A DNA stretch of 11,062 bases from an uncultured Bacteroidia bacterium (lineage in GTDB: Bacteria; Bacteroidota; Bacteroidia; Bacteroidales; Prolixibacteraceae). A model generated the notes under the pieces. It was given only the letters and a program-made list of their open reading frames with translations. It did no database searches and was not told the DNA's origin. Below are positions 5,123 through 11,062 of the stretch, in pieces. A program made the position numbers and the translations under genes. Positions within the stretch are counted from its first letter, which is position 1. Each line of letters starts with the position of its first letter. Location: NCBI GenBank assembly GCA_903859795.1, contig CAIOOC010000133.1, forward strand, positions 1 to 11,062. The letters run 5' to 3'.

Positions 5123-7606
5123 ATGAATAACCATTTTATCATAAACACAATGAAAAATAGACCAACAAAGACAAAAAAAACTGGCTGGATTATCACTTTT
5201 TCTATTTTTCTGTGTTTACTGAACTTTCTGGTTCAAACAAATGCTAAAGCTCAGTCTACAACATTGACTGAACCATCTATTGCTCCCCCATCCAATCTAC
5301 TAGGCAACAAAACCCCCGAAGCCAGTTGGATCTGGGATTCCGGTCAGGAAAATCCACGCAATTATTACCTGCTGGTAAGGAAAACAATTACCCTCGATGA
5401 AATGCCTGTTGATGCAAAAGCATTTATCTCAGCGTTTGCCTATGCTGACGTTTATATCAACGGGAAACTTGTCGACCGTTGTCCAATGAATTGCGACCCT
5501 GAATTTCAGGTCTATGAAAAATTCGACCTTTCGGGCTACTTCCATAAAGGGAAAAATACGATTTCGGCGATTGCCTATAATTTTGGTACAGGCATGCACC
5601 ACCGCATCAACGGACGGGGAGGCTTCTTTTTTCAGGGAACACTAACACTGAATAACAATAACGTACTTAAAATCAACACCGATAATTCCTGGCTGGTGCT
5701 AAAACCCGGGGCATGGGATAACAAAACGGATACCCGGACTGCTACTTCCAACCTGATCGGGTTTATCGAGAAATTTGATGCCGCCCGGATGCCCGATGAC
5801 TGGAAAGAGACTGATTTTGATGACTCAAAATGGTCGCAGGCCAGGATGACCGGAATTCCTCCCGTTGCACCGTGGAATAACATTGTCGAAATCAGCAGGC
5901 CACCACTGTTCCGCGAAAAAGTCTATCCTGTCAACCACTGGTTTGTGGGTGATAAAGTGGTATACGATTTTGGAAAAGAGATCGCCGGAACACCCGTTCT
6001 TGAACTCTTTTCACGAAACGGCACTGCCACCATTGAGATGGGGACCGGCGAACGGCTGTACCCTGACAGTACGGTGCTCTACACAAAAAGGGTTAACTAT
6101 ACCGATTACTACATTTCCAAAAAAGGGTTTCAGACCTGGAGCCCACTGACATGGCGCGGATTTCGTTATCTTACCCTGTCTCAATATGATGACATAACCA
6201 TCAAAGGGATCTCTGCCATTAACCGACACTACGATTTTAAAAGGGAAGGTTCATTTGAATGTTCCGATCCGCAGCTTAACCGCATCTGGGAAGTGGGTAA
6301 CCAAACCATTCTCCTCTGCGGACAGGATACGTATATGGACACGCCGTGGAGAGAACAAACACACTACATCGCAGGCGACAGCCGTTTTCTACAGAAATAT
6401 TCTTTCTACCCGTTCGGCAACAGTTCCGAGTTTCTGATGCACTACAATATTTTATGTGGTGCCTGGTCGCAGCGGTGGCAGGATGACGGCTCCATCCGTT
6501 CACGCTATCCTACCGACTGGCTGCTGGGCAAAGGCACATCGGCATATCTTGCAGACTATGAGCTCGAATGGGTCATTATGCTGGGAGAATATTACCAGTA
6601 TTTCGGAAAACCAGAGCTGATCAAACAGGTCTATCCCAATATGAAAAAACTGATGACTGTTTTCGACCAGTATATCAGCAAAGAGCACGGACTGCTTTCC
6701 AAAGTTCCCGGATGGATTGTCCTTGATCACCCCAAAAGTTACCCGATTGATATGCGCGAAGAGATAACCGGCTTAAACTGTCTTTACTATGAAGCTCTCA
6801 GACAGGCCTCGGATATCGCCGCAAATCTCGCTTCAGATCCGGAACAGGCAGCTCTTTGGACCAAAAAGGCAAATCTTGTTAAGGCAAATATCCGGGAATG
6901 GTTATGGTCCCCGGAAAAACAACTTTATGCGGACAGTTACGGGAGTCAGAAATATGGTCAGCAAACTCAGGTATATGCCTTGTTATATGGATTAGTCAAT
7001 GAAACCGAAAAGGCCCATGTCGTAGACGCCATTGCTGCCGAAAACAGGAAAAGTGAACAATCCTTTTCGTACTATGTGGTCAGTTCCGTCTTCGACAGTA
7101 AACCGCAGTGGGCGCTCGATTTCATAAGGAAAAACTGGGGCGATCAGATGAAATCGCCATTCTTTAACGGGGCATGGCACGAATGCTGGGATATTGCAAA
7201 CTTTCTGACCGATCTGATGACCACCTCCCACGCCTGGTGTTCCGGACCAACGGCGCTGCTTCCGCAGAAAGTGCTCGGAGTCGAGCCAATTGCAGCCGGA
7301 TGGAAGACGTTCTCGGTACGTCCGAACCCCTGCGACCTTAAATGGGCAAAAGGGATCGTCTCATCACCTTATGGAAATATCTGTGTTAACTGGGAAATTG
7401 ATCCAAAAGGAGTTTTCAGCCTTTATATCAAAGTCCCTGAAAATACGAGCGCAATAGTTTCTGTCCCTGCAAAAGATCAAAAAAATGTACGTATTAACGA
7501 CAAGGAATTAGTACGTACAACCGAATCTAAACCTGCAGATACCGGGAATGGAAGAGTCGGGTTTACAATTCCGGCAGGCGAGTATCAGATTGTCGTAATA
7601 AATTAA
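5123..7606 (+). CDS. Alpha-L-rhamnosidase, GH78-like, secreted
   Basis: This 827-residue protein should remove terminal alpha-L-rhamnose from glycans or glycosides. A signal peptide lies at about 20-43 (WIITFSIFLCLLNFLV, cut near NAKA before Gln44). Domains then follow the GH78 order: a galactose-binding-like beta-sandwich at about 66-220 (ASWIWDS, FAYADVYINGKLVD), a beta-domain at about 290-370 (VVYDFGKEIAGTP, WRGFRYLTLS), a helical barrel at about 380-730, and a C-terminal beta-domain with PTALLPQKVLGVEP and SSPYGNICVNWEI. Catalytic candidates are Asp406 and Glu411 in MDTPWREQ, Asp419 in YIAGDSR, and Glu687 in AWHECWD as probable base. The distance from Glu411 to Asp419 is one residue longer than I recall for many GH78 enzymes. 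An in-frame ATG at 5150 would leave a more usual leader. The 128-bp gap before it suggests partly separate expression. Confidence 0.85.
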   Translation: MNNHFIINTMKNRPTKTKKTGWIITFSIFLCLLNFLVQTNAKAQSTTLTEPSIAPPSNLLGNKTPEASWIWDSGQENPRNYYLLVRKTITLDEMPVDAKAFISAFAYADVYINGKLVDRCPMNCDPEFQVYEKFDLSGYFHKGKNTISAIAYNFGTGMHHRINGRGGFFFQGTLTLNNNNVLKINTDNSWLVLKPGAWDNKTDTRTATSNLIGFIEKFDAARMPDDWKETDFDDSKWSQARMTGIPPVAPWNNIVEISRPPLFREKVYPVNHWFVGDKVVYDFGKEIAGTPVLELFSRNGTATIEMGTGERLYPDSTVLYTKRVNYTDYYISKKGFQTWSPLTWRGFRYLTLSQYDDITIKGISAINRHYDFKREGSFECSDPQLNRIWEVGNQTILLCGQDTYMDTPWREQTHYIAGDSRFLQKYSFYPFGNSSEFLMHYNILCGAWSQRWQDDGSIRSRYPTDWLLGKGTSAYLADYELEWVIMLGEYYQYFGKPELIKQVYPNMKKLMTVFDQYISKEHGLLSKVPGWIVLDHPKSYPIDMREEITGLNCLYYEALRQASDIAANLASDPEQAALWTKKANLVKANIREWLWSPEKQLYADSYGSQKYGQQTQVYALLYGLVNETEKAHVVDAIAAENRKSEQSFSYYVVSSVFDSKPQWALDFIRKNWGDQMKSPFFNGAWHECWDIANFLTDLMTTSHAWCSGPTALLPQKVLGVEPIAAGWKTFSVRPNPCDLKWAKGIVSSPYGNICVNWEIDPKGVFSLYIKVPENTSAIVSVPAKDQKNVRINDKELVRTTESKPADTGNGRVGFTIPAGEYQIVVIN

Positions 7607-7649
7607 TCAGCCATCAATTGAAATAATTAATCACTTTGCAGTTTCTCAA

Positions 7650-9599
7650 ATGCGAACTTACTGTTTATTAATTGTCATTGTGGTCTCGTCTGTTTTTATG
7701 GAAGGGTGTAATTTCCATACCGATTTTGCACTGCTCGATTCCCAAAATGCCTGGTCGCACCATTATGCCTTTGGAAGCCCATCATGGGATTCGTTTGAAC
7801 GCTTTCCGGATAATCCTGTTTTTCAGGGACGCGACGGGATGGAATGGCCGGTAAACGGATTCTTGTTCAACGATCCGGTGAGCAAAAACTGGTTCTTGTT
7901 TATCGGGGAATACCGCCGGAATTATGCAATGGCCAACGACCCGGCTTCGAAAAATTTCAATTGTATCATTTACAAATCGGCAGATCGCGGAAAATCGTGG
8001 GCAAAGAGCGGCGATCTCTTTCCTCTGAATATGACGTGTTACGATAGCCTCAGGATACAGGCTCCGGATGTGATGGTCGTTTATGACAAAGGGAAATACC
8101 ATATGATCTTCGATTGGGTATCAGCCAACTCATCATGGACAAAGATGGGACAGACAGGTATTGGTTATGCAGTTGCGGATCATCCTGAAGGGCCTTATAA
8201 GGTATCTGCAAAGCCTTTGAAAATAAATACCGAGTATCTCAAAGCTCCGATTCTGAATAAGTACTGGAGAATGTATGCCCCGATGATCGTAAAGCGGAAA
8301 AACGACTGGGTGATTCTTTATATGATGGATACGGCTCCTCCGCGAAGCTGGGCTCTTGCCGCCTCAACAGCCAGCAAACCGGAAGGGCCTTACGGAGATG
8401 CGAAACTGATCAAAAATGTTGAAGGAAAGGAGTATTACCCGCCGCTAATGGAGTATTTCCCGGCCTTTTCCCATGGTGACTATACCTATTTCCCAGCTAC
8501 ATCAGTTGCTTTGAACCGAAATTACCAGCTCATTAACCGCGTAAAGACGGAGGATGTCACCAATCCGCAAAAATGGGAAGTTTTCAATGCCGGCGCTTTC
8601 TGGCATTCGACCAGTGCGGCCAACGAATATGCCGGGATCTGGGGACAGACCATTACAGGCTTTGTGGATGATACAGATACTATTGTAATGATGTATCCGT
8701 CAAAAAATAAACAGAACTATGGGACGATTAACCTGGCCAAAGCTTCCTGGAACAATTTGTTCAGCAAAAGCGGATTTCATCTCTCCGCCTGCGAAAGCGG
8801 ATCGTTTACATGGATTAAAAAAGGGATCGATGTCAACACCATAAGCATGGACTTTGACCTGACCGGCACCATGCACCTTGTCTGGGATTTTCATAAGCCC
8901 ATCGAGATCAGGGATGGGTGGGGCAAACACTCCTTCGATCAGGACGAGGGTGATTACAAGGATTTGGAGATTTCATTAAATCACTGGAAAATCAGTTATA
9001 TCAACCGGCTGAATACTCAGGTCGTCGATTCGGGGAAAGTTGAGAATATGAATTCAACGGGAAACAACCTGGAACTGAAAAAAGAGAATGGGGTGATCAC
9101 ACTTTTTTTTAACCATCGGAAATACTGGGCAGGTTCTCTTGCCGGTGCACCGGGTGTAACCGGAATCATCCTTGACCCCCACAGCACTTTAAAGGTGAAT
9201 AGTTTTAACGTTGAAGGGAAACAAATACCCGGGAAACTTTTCTACGGCTCTTATGAAGCTTTGCTGAATTCAGGCAACCAGGACAAGGATTGGGAATTCA
9301 GGAAAGAGCCGATGTTCAGATTGAGTCACGGAGCCGTTTCAAAACGTGATTCTTCATTTGCAAAATGGAATTTTGAAGGAAAAGGATTTGAACTCTGGCT
9401 GCCTAAAGGACCTGAATTCGGCACCGTGGCACTATCTATCGACGGCCGGCTTACTGAAACTTTGGATCTTAAAACCGCTCAACCGGAAAACTCGTCAGTC
9501 CTGTTTAAATCCGGTGTTTTAGAGAACAGCCCTCATGCTGTTTATATCACATCATCCGATGGGAAACTGCCGGTTGACTGTATTGAAGTTGCTTTTTAA
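7650..9599 (+). CDS. GH43-like five-bladed beta-propeller protein with C-terminal beta-rich module
   Basis: This 649-residue protein starts with a hydrophobic leader ending in VFMEGC; Cys20 could be lipidated, though the lipobox is a poor match. Residues about 50-350 resemble the five-bladed propeller of the GH43/GH32/GH117 superfamily: NPVFQGRDGMEWP, a WFLFIGEY strand, IQAPDVMVVYDKGKYHMIF with Asp140, GYAVADHPEGPY (to 183), YAPMIVKRKNDWVILYMMD, and AASTASKPEGPY (to 248). The two PEGPY turns are typical of propeller blades. A beta-rich linker region follows (about 385-540). The last 85 residues (from about 565) form a module with KWNFEGKGFELWLPKGPEFG and LSIDGRLTETLDL, of a kind appended to glycoside hydrolases and perhaps carbohydrate-binding. 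Which sugar it cuts, and whether the full acid triad is present, cannot be told. The gap to the rhamnosidase gene is 43 bp. Confidence 0.65.
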   Translation: MRTYCLLIVIVVSSVFMEGCNFHTDFALLDSQNAWSHHYAFGSPSWDSFERFPDNPVFQGRDGMEWPVNGFLFNDPVSKNWFLFIGEYRRNYAMANDPASKNFNCIIYKSADRGKSWAKSGDLFPLNMTCYDSLRIQAPDVMVVYDKGKYHMIFDWVSANSSWTKMGQTGIGYAVADHPEGPYKVSAKPLKINTEYLKAPILNKYWRMYAPMIVKRKNDWVILYMMDTAPPRSWALAASTASKPEGPYGDAKLIKNVEGKEYYPPLMEYFPAFSHGDYTYFPATSVALNRNYQLINRVKTEDVTNPQKWEVFNAGAFWHSTSAANEYAGIWGQTITGFVDDTDTIVMMYPSKNKQNYGTINLAKASWNNLFSKSGFHLSACESGSFTWIKKGIDVNTISMDFDLTGTMHLVWDFHKPIEIRDGWGKHSFDQDEGDYKDLEISLNHWKISYINRLNTQVVDSGKVENMNSTGNNLELKKENGVITLFFNHRKYWAGSLAGAPGVTGIILDPHSTLKVNSFNVEGKQIPGKLFYGSYEALLNSGNQDKDWEFRKEPMFRLSHGAVSKRDSSFAKWNFEGKGFELWLPKGPEFGTVALSIDGRLTETLDLKTAQPENSSVLFKSGVLENSPHAVYITSSDGKLPVDCIEVAF

Positions 9600-9620
9600 T
9601 ATCAAAAAATAGTTCAGAAA

Positions 9621-10877
9621 ATGTACAAACTTATCTTACCGGCGATCCTGGTGTTTATTTCAATTCCGTTAACTTTCGGTCAGAACAGTGAAAAAGAGCT
9701 TTTCAAAAGCATTCGCACTTTCGGGGTCTTGCCGGAAAATACTCCGGAGATGAATAAGGCAAACCTTCAGAAGGCTATCGACTGGGCCTCTGCAAGCGGG
9801 GCAGCGCTGTTTATTGAACCGTCGGAAGATCCGTATGTGATTGGAAGCGGGATCATCCTCAAAAAAAATGTCTCACTCATTGGTGTTAACGGTCCGGTGC
9901 CCCGTGCAACCAGGCATCCGGATAAAGTACAACCCGTGGGGTCTGTGCTAGCCGTTCGCGATACGAAAGCACCGTTTATTACTGTTGAAAGCAGTACCCA
10001 GATCAAAGGAATTCAGTTCTGGTACCCCGATCAGGTTCTGGACGACCCCGCCGGAATAATTGCTTATCCGCCAACTATACAAGTTTCAAAAACTTCCAAT
10101 ACCGAAGGGGTGACACTTGCAGATCTGACTTTTTATGGCGAATATCTGGCAATGGATTTTAATGCCTCACCCGGCCATGCCTGCGAACTGATCATTTTTG
10201 AACATTGCTCCGGTTATCCCCTCGGCGGCGAGTTTATCCGCATTGATTACTGTTATGATATTCCCAGGATTCTCCACTGCCATGTCAATCCGGCGATTCA
10301 ACGGCAATTGGGAAGGAGTTATTCCAAAGAACTGATTGATGCAGTGGTGGCCCGGCAGAAATTCACATATGCAATCAATCACACCGACAATGCCCAGCTT
10401 ATCGATCTGTTCACCTTTGGGAATTACGGAGGAATACTGCTTGGGGCAGCAACCTACGGACAGCTGACCAATTTTAATTTCGACTGTGTTACTGTCGGAA
10501 TCCATAAATACGGAGACAACTCCAAAAACCGCAACTGGATGATTGCCCAGGGCTCAATTATCGCCAATACGGGTGTCAGGCTGGAAGATGTCCACCCGAT
10601 CATCATCGAAGGGAAAGGACACGCTGCGATCTCCAATGTGGAAGCCTTCTCAGGAGGTAACGGGGCGCTGACCAATTTTGGGATGTCGTGGGATTATATG
10701 ACCATCCGCGGAAACGACAAATGTTCGGTAAGTATGTTCGGTTGCCGCATGCGCGATTACAAGGCTCCCATGCCGATCACAATCCTGAATCCAAATGCAG
10801 TTGTCCAGGTGATAGGATGTCTCGACAAGAATGAGTTGCCATTTACGATTTCCAGTGAATTGAAGATTGCTCACTAA
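9621..10877 (+). CDS. Secreted pectate-lyase-superfamily (right-handed beta-helix) protein
   Basis: This 418-residue protein has a signal peptide (residues 1-20, LILPAILVFISIPLTFG, cut before Gln21). Its N-terminal part fits the opening of the pectate-lyase-3 superfamily: IRTFGVLPEN, then ANLQKAIDWASASGAALFIEP, DPYVIGSGIILKKNVSLIGV. The usual DDT motif after the FG turn seems replaced by NTPEMN. The rest looks like beta-helix rungs with many short hydrophobic strands (GVTLADLTFYG, LIIFEHCSGYPLGGEFIRIDY, GILLGAATYGQLTNFNFD, AAISNVEAFSGGNGAL). No catalytic signature of GH28 or of a lyase family could be identified, so it may be a lyase, a hydrolase, or a non-catalytic glycan-binding helix. It follows the propeller gene by 21 bp and closes the run, followed by two hairpins. 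Confidence 0.65.
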   Translation: MYKLILPAILVFISIPLTFGQNSEKELFKSIRTFGVLPENTPEMNKANLQKAIDWASASGAALFIEPSEDPYVIGSGIILKKNVSLIGVNGPVPRATRHPDKVQPVGSVLAVRDTKAPFITVESSTQIKGIQFWYPDQVLDDPAGIIAYPPTIQVSKTSNTEGVTLADLTFYGEYLAMDFNASPGHACELIIFEHCSGYPLGGEFIRIDYCYDIPRILHCHVNPAIQRQLGRSYSKELIDAVVARQKFTYAINHTDNAQLIDLFTFGNYGGILLGAATYGQLTNFNFDCVTVGIHKYGDNSKNRNWMIAQGSIIANTGVRLEDVHPIIIEGKGHAAISNVEAFSGGNGALTNFGMSWDYMTIRGNDKCSVSMFGCRMRDYKAPMPITILNPNAVVQVIGCLDKNELPFTISSELKIAH

Positions 10878-10918
10878 TCTGTATAACTCATAAATTACTG
10901 CACAGTTGTCAAATTGGG

Positions 10919-10941
10919 TGAGGCGATTTTTAATCGCCTCA
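10919..10941. repeat. Perfect hairpin 1 (shared core GCGATT/AATCGC)
   Basis: TGAGGCGATT pairs perfectly with AATCGCCTCA around a TTT loop: a 10-bp stem, 42 bases after the stop of the beta-helix gene. It is not followed by a T-tract on either strand. It lies between convergent genes, so it could act as a bidirectional terminator or mRNA 3'-end protector, or be half of a REP-like pair with the next hairpin. Confidence 0.7.
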
Positions 10942-10947
10942 TAGAAA

Positions 10948-10966
10948 CCGCGATTGAAAATCGCGG
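10948..10966. repeat. Perfect hairpin 2 (same core as hairpin 1)
   Basis: CCGCGATT pairs perfectly with AATCGCGG around a GAA loop: an 8-bp stem, 6 bases after hairpin 1. The central GCGATT-NNN-AATCGC is identical in both hairpins, while the outer pairs differ. The doublet resembles REP/BIME units linked to RAYT transposases, but no such gene is in the window. Confidence 0.7.
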
Positions 10967-10989
10967 CACCCGCTTAGGTTAAGCAATTG

Positions 10990-11062
10990 TCACCGGGTCA
11001 TTTCCGTAACAACGATCTCAATCTTAGTTCCTGCACAAACAAACTGTATATTGCCATTTTGA
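10990..11062 (-). CDS. Unidentified protein, C-terminal 23 residues (5' end off the window)
   Basis: An open minus-strand frame enters from the right edge and ends at TGA (complement of 10990-10992). It gives NGNIQFVCAGTKIEIVVTEM and a final Thr-Arg, preceded by Gln. The alternating hydrophobic and charged residues look like genuine beta-strand coding sequence, but 73 bases are too few to identify a family. The other two minus-strand frames here close within 13-20 codons. If real, it is convergent with the operon, with the twin hairpins in between. Confidence 0.35.
   Translation of the reverse strand, partial: QNGNIQFVCAGTKIEIVVTEMTR

Noticed and set aside
7650..9599. Sialidase assignment for the propeller protein
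   Set aside because: Only one Asp-box-like turn (SADRGKSW near residue 110) is seen, no arginine triad was recognised, and the PEGPY and APDV motifs fit the five-bladed GH43-like group better.
10919..10966. Twin hairpins as ordinary Rho-independent terminators
   Set aside because: No T-run follows either stem on either strand, so the standard terminator call is not supported, although a role in 3'-end formation remains possible.
1..11062. CRISPR array, tRNA, rRNA, insertion sequence or phage genes
   Set aside because: No regularly spaced repeats, no tRNA or rRNA sequence and no transposase or integrase motifs were found on either strand by reading.

Overview
The window looks like a chromosomal segment of a Bacteroidota bacterium. 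The signs are weak or absent Shine-Dalgarno sequences, signal peptides ending in the alanine-glutamine style typical of the phylum, TAnnTTTG-type promoter elements, and a run of secreted or membrane-tethered carbohydrate-active proteins. No 16S or other phylogenetic marker is present, so a finer placement is not justified.

Layout. Positions 1-707 (minus strand, running off the left edge) encode most of a TIM-barrel sugar isomerase/epimerase-like protein. A gene-free divergent region of about 290 bp follows (708-999). Then come six intact genes in a row on the plus strand: a membrane-anchored neutral-ceramidase-fold metallohydrolase (1000-2385), a membrane-anchored PHP-domain metallohydrolase (2391-3689), a second, periplasmic ceramidase-fold protein (3717-4994), a GH78-type alpha-L-rhamnosidase (5123-7606), a GH43-like five-bladed beta-propeller protein with a C-terminal beta-rich module (7650-9599), and a pectate-lyase-superfamily beta-helix protein (9621-10877). 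Most gaps are 5-43 bp, so this is probably one operon. The exception is a 128-bp gap before the rhamnosidase, which holds two small inverted repeats and a possible internal promoter. The right end has two adjacent perfect hairpins with a shared core, then the 3' end of a convergent minus-strand gene that runs off the edge.

How the genes may work together. All six plus-strand products carry an N-terminal membrane anchor or export signal, so the cluster should act in the envelope or outside the cell, with the divergent isomerase-like protein in the cytoplasm. The set resembles a degradation locus for a rhamnose-containing glycan or glycoconjugate: rhamnosidase, propeller hydrolase and beta-helix protein for sugar linkages, and two zinc amidase-fold proteins plus a PHP hydrolase for non-glycosidic bonds. 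There is no SusC/SusD pair, sensor or regulator in the window. The combination of two ceramidase-fold proteins and a tethered PHP protein with a rhamnosidase is the least ordinary part. The true substrate cannot be read from the sequence.
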